A DNA stretch of 46,401 nt from Streptomyces sp. ST2-7A. GTDB taxonomy: Bacteria > Actinomycetota > Actinomycetes > Streptomycetales > Streptomycetaceae. The notes beneath the pieces were generated by a model that had not been told where the DNA came from, did no database searches, and worked only from the letters and a program-made list of their open reading frames with translations. Position 1 is the stretch's first letter, and the number at the start of each line of letters is the position of its first letter. The position numbers and the translations under genes are program-made. Shown one piece after another: positions 15,611 to 23,515 of this stretch. The stretch is from positions 1-46,401 of the forward strand of contig NZ_JAJUWS010000051.1 of the NCBI RefSeq assembly GCF_021390475.1, read 5' to 3'.

Positions 15611-16300
15611 CTACACCCGCAGGAGTTGGAGTTCGCTGAGCGAGGGCGGGGCACGCCGGTCGAGGAGCGCGCACGGCCGGACGGCGGGCGGCGCCGCCGA
15701 GAGAACCGGCACCGGGATCGAGCCGGTGGGGAACGGCGGGGCGGGCGCGAGGGCCACGCCGGCGGCGTGACAGGTGACCTCGGTGCGTTCCGCGTGCCCG
15801 CAGGGCTCCCGCACGTCGGCGGCCCGGTCGGGGGCCGAGGGATGCCCGGGGGTGCCCGGAACGGCGGTGAAGGGGTGCGCCGCACCCTGGCCGTGGTGGT
15901 CCGCGTGCCCGGTGGGCTCGGCGCTCCCGGTCCGGGGGTCGTGACCGGCATGACCGGGACGCTCCCCGCCGCCGACATGGTCGACGTGTTCCACGTGCCG
16001 GGCGTGGTCCGCATGGCCCGCGTGCCGGGCGTGGCCCGCGTGCCCGACATATTCGGCGTACCCGGCGGCATACCCGGCGTGGTCCGCGTACCCGGCGGCA
16101 TACCCGGCGTCCGGGTGGGCGGCGGGGTGGTGGCCCGGCGCCGTCACGGCGGCGTGCGCGAGGGCGGCGGTCCCGATCCCGTGCAGCAACAGCACGCCCA
16201 GCAGCAGCGGCAGCACCCGGATCGCCCGGCGCGTCCGGGTCCACCGGGACACCCGGAGCGCCACGCCCCGTCGTCCCGTTCCGCTTCGCCGCCCGCTCAC
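15611..16300 (-). CDS. DUF6153 His-rich secreted/membrane protein
   Basis: 229 residues. A hydrophobic signal/anchor (IRVLPLLLGVLLLHGIGTAAL) is followed by a low-complexity region with many His/Ala/Gly/Tyr units (GYAAGYAD, HAGHARHAGHADHARHVEHV). The C-terminus LLDRRAPPSLSELQLLRV is the conserved DUF6153 tail. The His clusters could bind Cu, Zn or Ni outside the cell; no function is established. The GTG start lies 6 nt after TAGGAT and has no ribosome site, suggesting leaderless translation. It probably shares a transcript with the DUF305 lipoprotein gene. Confidence 0.85.
   Translation of the reverse strand: MSGRRSGTGRRGVALRVSRWTRTRRAIRVLPLLLGVLLLHGIGTAALAHAAVTAPGHHPAAHPDAGYAAGYADHAGYAAGYAEYVGHAGHARHAGHADHARHVEHVDHVGGGERPGHAGHDPRTGSAEPTGHADHHGQGAAHPFTAVPGTPGHPSAPDRAADVREPCGHAERTEVTCHAAGVALAPAPPFPTGSIPVPVLSAAPPAVRPCALLDRRAPPSLSELQLLRV
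16057..16110. repeat. Two 24-bp direct repeats, 30-bp period, inside the DUF6153 gene
   Basis: The unit beginning CGTACCCGGCGGCATACC occurs twice, offset by exactly 30 bp. It encodes the repeated Ala/Gly/Tyr segment GYAAGYA, so copy-number change would keep frame. Confidence 0.75.
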
Positions 16301-16306
16301 GTCGCC

Positions 16307-16312
16307 ATCCTA
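16307..16312 (-). promoter_or_regulatory. Candidate -10 box (TAGGAT) of the DUF6153 gene
   Basis: TAGGAT sits 6 nt before the GTG on the minus strand with no Shine-Dalgarno sequence. Confidence 0.5.
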
Positions 16313-16497
16313 GGCACCCGGACCTCCGACCCCCGGCCCACCCGACCGGGATGCGGACGCTCCCGGACCGATCCGTTGCCGTACCCATCGATCCGGGCAG
16401 GGGCACTCCGACGGTGGACGGTTGTCACCGACAACGTCCCCGGCGGTGCCCCGCCGGGACACCGGACGCCACGGATCGGAAACGCGAGGGAGAACGG

Positions 16498-17679
16498 ATG
16501 AGCCCGCTGGGAACGGTGCGCCGGCGCACGGCCGAGGGCGTGGACCACCTGCGACGCGCGGCGCGCGGGCCGGGCTGGGAGCGCGACGACGTCGTGCTCC
16601 AGTTCAAGATCGTCGGCGCCACGGTGGTGGCCTGGCTGATCGCCTCGGCGGTCCTGCCCTCCTCGGTGCTCACCTTCGCCCCCTTCACCGCCCTGCTCGT
16701 CCTCCAGGGGACGGTGCACCGTTCCCTGCGGGTGTCGTTGAAGTACCTGGCGGCGGTGGTGGTCGGGGTCAGCCTGGCCGCCGCCTTCGGCGTCACGGCG
16801 GGGGTGCACGGCTGGTCGCTGGCGATCCTCATGCTGCTCGCCCTGGCCGCCGGCCGGATGTGGCCGCTCGGCAACGAGCGCACCCAACTGCCGGTGGTCG
16901 CGCTCTTCGCCTTCGCCGCCGGTAACGGTGACCCCGACTACGGGCTCGATCTGCTGCTGGCCGTCGCGTTGGGAGCGGGGTGCGGCCTGGGCTTCGCGCT
17001 GGTGCTGTCCCCGTCCCCGCACCGGCGCGGGGACGCGGAGGAGGCCTGCGAGGACCTCGCCCGGCGGGTGGCGGCCATGCTGCGCTCCGTCGGGGAGTCC
17101 CTGGCGGAGAATGCGCCGGCGGAGGAAACCGTCCGGCGGTGGGAGCGCCAACTGCGCGACCTGGAGGCCCGTACCCGCACGGCCCGGTGGGTGGTCTCCG
17201 AGAGCGAGGACGCCGCCCGGTTGGCACCGATCCGGCCCCCGGGGCGGGCGGGCCGCGCCTCGGGGGCGACGGCGCCGCGCCCGGACCCGTCGGCCACCGA
17301 CCTCGCCGCCCGGCACACGACGGTCAACGTTCTGGAGCGGGTGGGCTTCCGCGCCCGTTCCATCGTGCGCGGCCTGACCTACGCCGTGCAGAGCGAGCAC
17401 TACGGTTCGCTGGCCCATGACTTCCTCACCCCCTACGCCGATCTGCTCGCCGACACCGCCACGGCCGTGGAGCGCTTCGGCGGCGGGGAGCCGGAGGACG
17501 ACGCGGAGCGGGACGAACTGGAGGCGGCTCTCGGGGCCGTCCGCACCCGGTACGAGGAGCTGATGGAGCGCTGCCGGCGGGAGAACCTGGACGCGCCGGG
17601 CGAGTGGCCGCTGTACGGGGCTCTGCTCTCCGACGCCCATCGCGTCACCGACGAACTGGAGCACCCGGGGCTGGTGTGA
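16498..17679 (+). CDS. FUSC-family (aromatic acid exporter-like) membrane protein
   Basis: 393 residues. The N-terminal half has six predicted helices, including VGATVVAWLIASAVLPSSVL, YLAAVVVGVSLAAAFGVTAG and LLLAVALGAGCGLGFALVLS. The C-terminal half is a soluble alpha-helical region rich in Arg/Glu. This matches one FUSC/ArAE half-unit plus cytosolic domain, a family implicated in efflux of aromatic acids or in fusaric acid resistance. The ATG follows GAGGGAGA at a good distance. It stands alone; substrate unknown. Confidence 0.8.
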   Translation: MSPLGTVRRRTAEGVDHLRRAARGPGWERDDVVLQFKIVGATVVAWLIASAVLPSSVLTFAPFTALLVLQGTVHRSLRVSLKYLAAVVVGVSLAAAFGVTAGVHGWSLAILMLLALAAGRMWPLGNERTQLPVVALFAFAAGNGDPDYGLDLLLAVALGAGCGLGFALVLSPSPHRRGDAEEACEDLARRVAAMLRSVGESLAENAPAEETVRRWERQLRDLEARTRTARWVVSESEDAARLAPIRPPGRAGRASGATAPRPDPSATDLAARHTTVNVLERVGFRARSIVRGLTYAVQSEHYGSLAHDFLTPYADLLADTATAVERFGGGEPEDDAERDELEAALGAVRTRYEELMERCRRENLDAPGEWPLYGALLSDAHRVTDELEHPGLV

Positions 17680-17750
17680 GGGACCCCGTCCCGGGGCCTT
17701 CGGTCCGCGCCGGATGCCGAATGCCGAATGTTGGATGCCGGGGAGGAATC

Positions 17751-17791
17751 GGCCCGCCGGCCGCACGGGAGTCCCGTGTGGCCGGCGGGCC
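17751..17791 (+). terminator. Hairpin after the FUSC gene
   Basis: Arms GGCCCGCCGGCC-G-CACGGGA and TCCCGTG-T-GGCCGGCGGGCC pair with one mismatch around a single G. It lies 70 bp past the stop codon. Confidence 0.6.
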
Positions 17792-17831
17792 CCGGAGGGT
17801 TCGGTGTGGCCGGCGGGCCCCGGAGGGTTCG
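17776..17831. repeat. 28-bp tandem duplication plus partial third copy
   Basis: GTGTGGCCGGCGGGCCCCGG plus eight more bases is present twice head to tail, and its first 9 bases start a third copy. The left unit forms the right arm of the preceding hairpin, so each duplicate could pair with the same left arm. Confidence 0.8.
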
Positions 17832-17837
17832 GTGTGG

Positions 17838-17872
17838 CCGTGTCCGCCCCGCCGACGGCGGGGCGGACACGG
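17838..17872. terminator. Terminator for the cupin gene
   Basis: A perfect 16-bp stem (CCGTGTCCGCCCCGCC / GGCGGGGCGGACACGG) with a GAC loop, 10 bp beyond the cupin stop. Works for the minus strand and possibly both. Confidence 0.7.
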
Positions 17873-17882
17873 TGTGCGGGTG

Positions 17883-18263
17883 TCAGACGCCGGCGGGTGC
17901 GGCCATCCGCTTGGCGTAGTCCGCCATGCCGGTCCAGTCGAGGGCGACACACGGTTCGTCGCCGACCACCCAGGCGTCGTGCCCGGGCGTGACCTCCATG
18001 AAGTCCCCGGGGCCGTACTCGGCCTCGTCGCCGTCGTCCATGACGATCTTCATCCGGCCACTGACGCAGTACCCGGTGTGGGCCGCCTCGCAGCTCTCCG
18101 TGCCGACCATCGGCTTGACGTGCTTCGACCACTGCCATCCCGGTTCGAAGACCGCGCGGCCCACAAGCCCGTGGTCGGTCTCGATGAGGTCCAGGTGTCC
18201 CTTGTGGTCCTCGAAGGGGCGGACCTCGTCGGCCGATTCGAAATTCCTCTTGACGATGGTCAT
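17883..18263 (-). CDS. Cupin-domain protein
   Basis: 126 residues forming one small beta-barrel cupin. GWQWSKHVKPM resembles motif 1 with a single His, and SGRMKIVMDDGDEAEYGPGDFMEVTPGHDAWVVG resembles motif 2 with a late His, so metal ligation may be partial. The role is unknown; proteins like this are often sensors or small-molecule-binding enzymes. Of two ATGs (MIMTIV) the inner one has the better spacing (9 nt) from GGGAGG. Confidence 0.85.
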   Translation of the reverse strand: MTIVKRNFESADEVRPFEDHKGHLDLIETDHGLVGRAVFEPGWQWSKHVKPMVGTESCEAAHTGYCVSGRMKIVMDDGDEAEYGPGDFMEVTPGHDAWVVGDEPCVALDWTGMADYAKRMAAPAGV

Positions 18264-18366
18264 GATCATCCGCCTCCCGGCGGGATGGTTGAACAATCCC
18301 GAGTCCACCTTCCAGGCTACGCCTCGACGCGCCTACCGCCCACCCTCGACGGTGGTCCCGGGAGAG

Positions 18367-18394
18367 GGACGCCCGGCCCCGGAGCCGGGCGTCC
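18367..18394 (-). terminator. Terminator of the acidic secreted-protein gene
   Basis: 11-bp arms GGACGCCCGGC / GCCGGGCGTCC with a 6-nt loop, 21 bp beyond the stop. Confidence 0.65.
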
Positions 18395-18415
18395 GGGAGA
18401 GCGGGTTCGGGCCGC

Positions 18416-19042
18416 TCAGTTGTACTCGACCTCGCAGGTGGCGTCGGTGTTGTAGGGGGTGAAGATGCCGTCCGGGTTGTCCCAGAACAGCCACACGTAC
18501 AGCGAGTAGGCGTCGGGGGCGTCGTCCCCGTTGAACTGGTCCTCGATGAGTCCCGCCCCGTTGTCCTCGTCGTCGGTGTCCTGCTCGTCGAGCTGCTCTC
18601 CGGTGTCCCGCTCCTCCGGCGGGCTCTCGAACTCCTGACCGAACAACTCCGGCGGGTCCTGCCCCTCGTCCGCGACGATGTACTCGACCGCGCCCAGTCG
18701 CAGATCTCCCGGCTCACCGTCCGGATCGGGCAGGTAGACCAGTACGGGCGGTTCCTCCTGGTTCACCTCCTGTCCGATGTAATCCGGGTTGTAGTAGTGG
18801 TAGCCGATGGCGCCGTCGTCGGTCTCGACGCACTCCTCGGCCTGCACGTAGCCGTCCTCGATCGCCTGATCCACGTCCTCGTACGGCTCCATCGCCTCCC
18901 GGAGGTCCTCGATCTCCTGCTGGGTCTGTTCGTCGAGGCCCTCCTCGTCGTCCTGGGCCGCGGCCGAGAGTGCCGGGCCCAGAGCCAGGGCGGTGGCGCC
19001 GACCAGGGCGATCGTCGAACGGCGCAAAGAAGCTGATGTCAT
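18416..19042 (-). CDS. Acidic secreted protein of unknown function
   Basis: 208 residues. A signal peptide (hydrophobic STIALVGATALALGPALSAA, cut near AAAQ) is followed by a very Asp/Glu-rich mature chain. The motif AIEDGYVQAEECVETDDGAIGYHYYNP, followed by EEPPVLVYLPDPDG and GAVEYIV, recurs in extracellular proteins of several bacteria. A carboxy tail carries YSLYVWLFWDNPDGIFTPYN. I cannot assign a function; the CVE...GAIGYHYYNP core suggests a small folded domain. GGTGAGG lies 7 nt before the ATG. Confidence 0.8.
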   Translation of the reverse strand: MTSASLRRSTIALVGATALALGPALSAAAQDDEEGLDEQTQQEIEDLREAMEPYEDVDQAIEDGYVQAEECVETDDGAIGYHYYNPDYIGQEVNQEEPPVLVYLPDPDGEPGDLRLGAVEYIVADEGQDPPELFGQEFESPPEERDTGEQLDEQDTDDEDNGAGLIEDQFNGDDAPDAYSLYVWLFWDNPDGIFTPYNTDATCEVEYN

Positions 19043-19456
19043 CACAGACCTCACCTTTTCCAGAGGGGATTCGAAGGGGGAGTCCGAAGGGAATCGGTGC
19101 CGGGGAGGGAAGATGGAACCCGGTCGTGGCGCTGCTCGCGTCCACCCGAGGCATCCCACCGGCGGACGGGCCTCCCGGAACGATGCCGGGGCGGGTCACC
19201 CGCCGTCCGCCACCCGGGGGCATCTCCCACACGAAGGCGGCGGTGCGGCGGCGAAGGCCGTCGTCCTCAGAATACGTTCCCCCCCGGACACCCGCATGCG
19301 CACGCAGCTCACGGCTGTGAGCTGCGAAAACACCGTGGGAACCGGGCCCGGGGAGCGGGGTGCCGACCGGCCGCGGCCGTCCCGGTCCCGCGGTCGGTCG
19401 GTGTCGATCGGTGTCGATCGGTGTCGGCAGGGCACCCGAACCGTCCCGGTCCGATG
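19043..19456. other. Intergenic region with hairpin and short tandem repeat
   Basis: About 410 bp with no gene seen. It contains CGCAGCTCAC-GGCT-GTGAGCTGCG at 19303-19326 (10-bp perfect arms) and two and a half copies of GGTGTCGATC near 19400-19430. The first could be an operator or attenuator for the upstream part of the acidic-protein transcript. Confidence 0.5.
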
Positions 19457-20113
19457 TCAGACGCCGAACATCTCCCGGCACCCCTCCAGGCCCTCGATCC
19501 GCACCCCTCCCCCGGCGGGCGCGTCGGCCGCGCGGGCCGTCCACGTGGCCCGGTCCAGACGCAACCGGCGCAGGGTGCGACGACGGCCCGAGACGGCCGC
19601 CGACTCCTCGCCGTCCTCCCGGTAACCGAGGCGGCGGGAGACGCCGAGCGAGCGGGGGTTGTCCGTCATCGCCGAGGAGGTCACCGCCAACGCCCCCAGT
19701 TCCCCGAACGCCAGATGCAGGACGGCCGCGCGCATCTCGGTGCCGAGGCCGGCGCCCTGGTGGGCGAGGCCCAGCCAGGAACCGGTGGAAGCCTCGCGGG
19801 TGACCGCGAAGTCGCGGCCGGTCAGGTCCATGCGCCCCACCGGCCGCCCCTCGTGCAGGACCGCCAGTGCGAGGGTCCAGTCCTCGGACCGCCACTGCGC
19901 CAGGGTCCCCAGCACGTGCCGCACGGTGGCCCGGCCCCGTTCCAACGGCGGCGCCGCGCTCCACGGCACGGAGAACGGCATCTCGTCGTCCCGGTGCACG
20001 CCGGCCGCGGCCACCTCGGCCAGACCTTCCAACGTCTCCGGGTCGGGGACCCGCAACTCCAGGCGCGGCGTGGTGATCCGCAGGTCGTACAGGGGTTGGA
20101 AACGGTGCGTCAT
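19457..20113 (-). CDS. GNAT-family N-acetyltransferase
   Basis: 218 residues with a RimJ/RimL-like layout: LRITTPRLELRVPDPE at the start, then the acetyl-CoA pyrophosphate loop HQGAGLGTEMRAAVLHLAF (Q-x-x-G-x-G), and the late helix TDNPRSLGVSRRLGYREDGE. It likely acetylates an amino group on a small molecule or protein N-terminus. The ATG has no ribosome site; CAGGAT 8 nt upstream hints at a leaderless message. Confidence 0.88.
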   Translation of the reverse strand: MTHRFQPLYDLRITTPRLELRVPDPETLEGLAEVAAAGVHRDDEMPFSVPWSAAPPLERGRATVRHVLGTLAQWRSEDWTLALAVLHEGRPVGRMDLTGRDFAVTREASTGSWLGLAHQGAGLGTEMRAAVLHLAFGELGALAVTSSAMTDNPRSLGVSRRLGYREDGEESAAVSGRRRTLRRLRLDRATWTARAADAPAGGGVRIEGLEGCREMFGV

Positions 20114-20140
20114 GCGAGGGGATCCTGCCGGACGGGGGCG

Positions 20141-20180
20141 GGCCCCGGCCAACGGTTTTCGCGTACCGTTCGCCGGGGCC
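20141..20180 (-). terminator. Long hairpin between lipoprotein and GNAT genes
   Basis: GGCCCCGGC-C-AACGGT pairs with ACCGTT-C-GCCGGGGCC around an 8-nt loop, 15 bp in all with one bulged pair. It ends the minus-strand lipoprotein transcript. Confidence 0.6.
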
Positions 20181-20229
20181 CCGGGGCGACTCCCGTTGTG
20201 GTGTGGGGGGATGCGGGCGTGCGGGCGGG

Positions 20230-20691
20230 TCAGCGGAAGGAACCGGTGTGTTCCTCCGACGGGGTGGTGTGGACGCTGCACACCACGCGCTCCGCTCCGG
20301 CGGGCGCCGGCTCGGGGGTGATCACCAGATGCGGCGATCCCCGTTCCGCCGGGGTGACGCCGAAGTAGTCGGCGAAGGAGGACTCGCACAGGGCGTCGCG
20401 CGCCGCGTCGTCGGCCTCGCCCACCGCGTCGTGGACCCCGATGACCTCGTAGACGTGCGGTTCCTCGCAGGAAAGGGGGTCCTCGTCGACGGTGTCGGCC
20501 CGGCCCCAACAGTCGCCGACGGACAGCTCACCGGCCGCCGCGTCCCCGGCTCCCCACTCCCCGGCGTCGAAGTCGTCGGCCGCGAACTCCGGCGGATCGG
20601 ACCACTCCTCGCCACCACAGGCCGTGGTGGTCAGCCCGACGGCCACGACGACGGCTGTCGCCGCCAACCAACGCTTCTTCCGTGTGCACAT
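20230..20691 (-). CDS. Lipoprotein with septum-formation-like domain (copy 1)
   Basis: 153 residues: MCTRKKRW, a hydrophobic stretch, and the lipobox TTAC. The mature part has GDCWGRADTV, SCEEPHVYEVIGVHD, a third Cys and a final ERVVCSVHTT; the paired Cys and PH-x-EV pattern recall the Septum_form domain. It is a clear paralogue of the next gene, with the same MCTR[KR]KRW start and matching EEHT.SF end. Surface-anchored; function unknown. A GTG two codons upstream is an alternative start. Confidence 0.8.
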   Translation of the reverse strand: MCTRKKRWLAATAVVVAVGLTTTACGGEEWSDPPEFAADDFDAGEWGAGDAAAGELSVGDCWGRADTVDEDPLSCEEPHVYEVIGVHDAVGEADDAARDALCESSFADYFGVTPAERGSPHLVITPEPAPAGAERVVCSVHTTPSEEHTGSFR

Positions 20692-20732
20692 GCGCACCTG
20701 CCTACCGGCCGGTCACGTCCCGGTGGGCCGTT

Positions 20733-20749
20733 TGCTCCGATCCGGAGCA
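20733..20749 (-). terminator. Small hairpin between paralogous lipoprotein genes
   Basis: TGCTCCG-ATC-CGGAGCA, 7-bp arms, 58 bp beyond the stop of the upstream copy. May be a weak terminator. Confidence 0.3.
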
Positions 20750-20806
20750 CATTTCACGCCCCTCCCGGTGAGGGCGCCACGGCCGGCCCGGTGGCGGGCC
20801 CCGCGC

Positions 20807-21376
20807 TCAGCCGATGGAGAAGGGGGAGGTGTGTTCCTCGCTGCGGGTGGTGTAGGCGCTGCACACGATCCGGTCGGACCCCATCTCGACCGGCTCGGGG
20901 GTGACCAGGATCATCGGCAACGGCTGGTCGTTGTACGAGACGCCGAAGTACTCGGCGAACAGCCCTTCACAGATGGCGTCCTTGGCATCCTGCTCCGCCC
21001 GCATCCCGTCGAGTCCCTCACCGCCCTCCGGCGCCTCGAAGCCCTCGTGGACGCCGACCACCTCGAAGACGTGCGGTTCGGTGCAGGAACGGGGGTCGTG
21101 GTCCACCGTGGTCCCCCGGCCCCAGCAGTCCCCGACCTTCAACGGCTCACCGGTGCCGAAGTCGTCCCAGCCCACCAGATCCCCCGGGTCCCCCATTTCC
21201 TCCAGATCCTTGAGTGCTTCCTCGAGTTCGGCCTCCCACTCCGCCGCGTCGAAGTCCTCCGCCACCGGAGGTGCCGCGGCGGGGCTCTCCGGCCCGCTCG
21301 AACACGCCGTCGCTCCGAGGCCGACGACCACCACGGCGGCCGTCACGGCCACCCAACGCTTTCTTCGTGTGCACAT
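20807..21376 (-). CDS. Lipoprotein with septum-formation-like domain (copy 2)
   Basis: 189 residues, lipobox GATAC. After a Glu-rich insert (about 40-80) comes VGDCWGRGTTVDHDPRSC, EPHVFEVVGVHEG, and the closing DRIVCSAYTTRSEEHTSPF. It shares architecture and first residues with copy 1, so the pair arose by tandem duplication. AAGG precedes the ATG by 5 nt. Confidence 0.8.
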   Translation of the reverse strand: MCTRRKRWVAVTAAVVVVGLGATACSSGPESPAAAPPVAEDFDAAEWEAELEEALKDLEEMGDPGDLVGWDDFGTGEPLKVGDCWGRGTTVDHDPRSCTEPHVFEVVGVHEGFEAPEGGEGLDGMRAEQDAKDAICEGLFAEYFGVSYNDQPLPMILVTPEPVEMGSDRIVCSAYTTRSEEHTSPFSIG

Positions 21377-21510
21377 GCACACCTTGATATCGGGAATCCC
21401 CATCCCCGGGCAGGGGTTCACCACAGCCCGTGACAGAACCCGGAAGAACCGGCGATCGGGAAGTCACATGAATCGTGGCAGTAGCGAACCATCAACGCCC
21501 CGGGGCGGGT

Positions 21511-21714
21511 TCAGCCGCCCGGACCGCCGACCCGCCCGGCCCGGATCGCGTCCAGCAGTGCGGCGAACGCGGCGGGCTCGGCCACCACCACCCGCCCCGG
21601 CACCTCACTCTCCCGCACCGCCACACCGCCGACCGTCGCCGCCACCTCCACGCAGTTGTTGCCGCCGGCACCGCAGAAAGAGGAACGACGCCAAGTGCTC
21701 ACTCGCTGCTGCAT
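21511..21714 (-). CDS. DUF397 protein
   Basis: 67 residues with the DUF397 hallmarks WRRSSFCGAGGNNCVEVA and VAVRESEVPG. Members usually sit next to an XRE/DUF5753 regulator, as here, and are thought to act as its partner or antagonist. The ATG is 6 nt after the regulator's stop, so the two are cotranscribed; GAGGG supplies the ribosome site. Confidence 0.93.
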   Translation of the reverse strand: MQQRVSTWRRSSFCGAGGNNCVEVAATVGGVAVRESEVPGRVVVAEPAAFAALLDAIRAGRVGGPGG

Positions 21715-21720
21715 GAGCCC

Positions 21721-22575
21721 TCACAAGTCTCGGACGATCGCATGAATGAAGTCCCGGGATTCCTCCTGAGGGAGCGCCGAGGCCTCCATCAAGTCCAGCA
21801 GAGAACGGTAGTTCGCCAACGGTGTGGGAGCGTCGGCGAAGTAGCTTCCGTGTGCGGTGTCGAGTTGAACGGTGTCGAGCGCTCGGACAGGCCCTTCGGC
21901 GTACAGGATGGATTGACCGGCGCCATGGAAGCTCCCCGCCCTGAAGGGGATGACGAGCAGGGTCACGTGTTCGCGTTCGGTGGCCTCGACGAGGCCTCGC
22001 AGTTGAGACCGCGCCACCGCACGACCTCCGAACTCCATCCGCAGAGCCGCTTCATGGATGATCCCCACGTAGGGGACGGGGTCCTCCCGCTCGATCACCT
22101 GCCGACGCGCCATGCGGTGGGCGACACGCAGCTCGATTTCCAACCGGGAGAGCGGCGGGACCACGAGATTGAAGAGGGCACGGGCGTGGTCCTCGGTCTG
22201 GAAGAGGCCGGGCAGGTGGACGGTCTGGGCCGTGCGCAGGCGATGGGCATGGTGCTCCACCTCCGAGACATCGAGAAACCCCTCGGGAATTTTCCCCCGG
22301 TACTCCTCCCACCAGTGCCGAGCCTTGCGTCCGACGGCCATCTTCGCCAGGGCTTCGATCAACGCGGGCTCATGGCACTCGTAGTGGTGAGCGAACCAAC
22401 GGACACGGTCCTCACTGATACCGGTGCGACCGGCTTCGACGTTGGAGAGCATCGTGCGATCCACACCCAGTCGCCGGGCTGCCTCCACCAGTGAAATTCC
22501 GGCTTGTTCTCGCATGCGTCGGATCTCCGTTGCGAGCCGTCGACGGCGCCCGGTGGGCACGTTCCGTTGAGCCAT
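21721..22575 (-). CDS. XRE-family regulator with DUF5753 domain
   Basis: 284 residues. An N-terminal helix-turn-helix (ATEIRRMREQAGISLVEAARRLGVDRTMLSNVEAGRTG, about 15-55) binds DNA. The remainder is the DUF5753 ligand/partner domain, beginning near YRGKIPEGFLDVSEVEHHAHRL. Streptomyces paralogues (BldB/WhiJ-linked families) control development or secondary metabolism. GAGGGG precedes the ATG. It is divergent from an HATPase protein gene, the usual three-gene arrangement, and likely binds the repeats in the intergenic region. Confidence 0.93.
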   Translation of the reverse strand: MAQRNVPTGRRRRLATEIRRMREQAGISLVEAARRLGVDRTMLSNVEAGRTGISEDRVRWFAHHYECHEPALIEALAKMAVGRKARHWWEEYRGKIPEGFLDVSEVEHHAHRLRTAQTVHLPGLFQTEDHARALFNLVVPPLSRLEIELRVAHRMARRQVIEREDPVPYVGIIHEAALRMEFGGRAVARSQLRGLVEATEREHVTLLVIPFRAGSFHGAGQSILYAEGPVRALDTVQLDTAHGSYFADAPTPLANYRSLLDLMEASALPQEESRDFIHAIVRDL

Positions 22576-22664
22576 GTCACCCCTCTTCATGCGGCGGACA
22601 GTCTGGCAGCGCGTCACCTTTTGGACCAACCAAGCCCTCACGAGGTCACCCGTTTAGGGAATAG

Positions 22665-22704
22665 GACTCACAGGTGAGTCACAAATACTCTAAGTTGTGA
22701 CTCA
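22665..22704. promoter_or_regulatory. Overlapping inverted repeats, candidate operator
   Basis: GACTCAC-AG-GTGAGTC is a palindrome. Its right half overlaps the left arm of a second one, TGAGTCACAA-(10 nt)-TTGTGACTCA. Both carry the half-site GTGA[CG]TC. The cluster lies between the divergent XRE regulator and HATPase genes, where autoregulation is expected. Confidence 0.55.
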
Positions 22705-22840
22705 GTTACCCGCGTCGGTACTCCCGAGGGGAAGTACACCGTTTCGCCCTGCCCGCAGGCACGGGAGACGACGGCAATGACACCGCTCGATGGCCGCCCC
22801 GGGGACCCGCCCGTCCCTCTCATCCGCTCGGGAGAGATCC

Positions 22841-23350
22841 ATGTCGCACACCCCCTCCCCCTGTCCCACCCCCCGTACCACCGCCCCTCCCGAACGGATC
22901 GGGTTCGCGGAGCCGTGGCGGTACGAGCTGAACCTCCCCCGCGATCCCCGCGTCCCGGCGATCGCTCGCACCACACTGCGGGCCGTGCTCCGCTCCCACG
23001 GTCTGGACGAACTCCTGGAGCGCGCCGAGTTGCTGGTCTCCGAGCTGATCACCAACGCGGTGTGCCACACCACCGGCCCGGCCTCACTCGCCCTGCGGTG
23101 GACCCACCCCGCGCTGCGGATCTCCGTCCAAGACACCGACCCGAACCCCTCCGCCGCCCGCGCCCCCGCACCCACCCTCGACGCCCGCCGGGACGCCCTC
23201 GACGGTCGCGGCCTGCTCCTGCTCGACGCCCTCGCCGACCGCTGGGGCCGGCACGTCATCTCTTCTTCCAGCCCTTCCGACCCCGGCACCCCGCCCGGCA
23301 AATCCGTCTGGTGCGAACTCTCCCTCCCCACCCCCGCCGCGACGGCATGA
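22841..23350 (+). CDS. HATPase-domain protein (anti-sigma-factor kinase-like)
   Basis: 169 residues. The GHKL fold is visible in ELLVSELITNAVCHTTGP (N-box), VQDTDPNP (G1), and GRGLLLLDALADRWG (G2). This family resembles SpoIIAB/RsbW and commonly pairs with XRE/DUF397 genes in Streptomyces. It may phosphorylate an anti-sigma antagonist or simply bind ATP. GGGAGAG lies 6 nt before the chosen ATG; an ATG 17 codons upstream is less likely. Confidence 0.85.
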   Translation: MSHTPSPCPTPRTTAPPERIGFAEPWRYELNLPRDPRVPAIARTTLRAVLRSHGLDELLERAELLVSELITNAVCHTTGPASLALRWTHPALRISVQDTDPNPSAARAPAPTLDARRDALDGRGLLLLDALADRWGRHVISSSSPSDPGTPPGKSVWCELSLPTPAATA

Positions 23351-23515
23351 TCCGACACCGTTCCGATTCGACCGGTCGGACCCGCCCCACTCGGGAGTGT
23401 GTTCGGCCGGCGCGTCACGGCACGCATCGCCGGCACCCCATCCCGTACCGTCGGCTCCGGAAGGCCCCGGACGCCCCGGAGAGGCCGGAAAGCGGGAGCA
23501 GCGGGAGGGCAGCAC

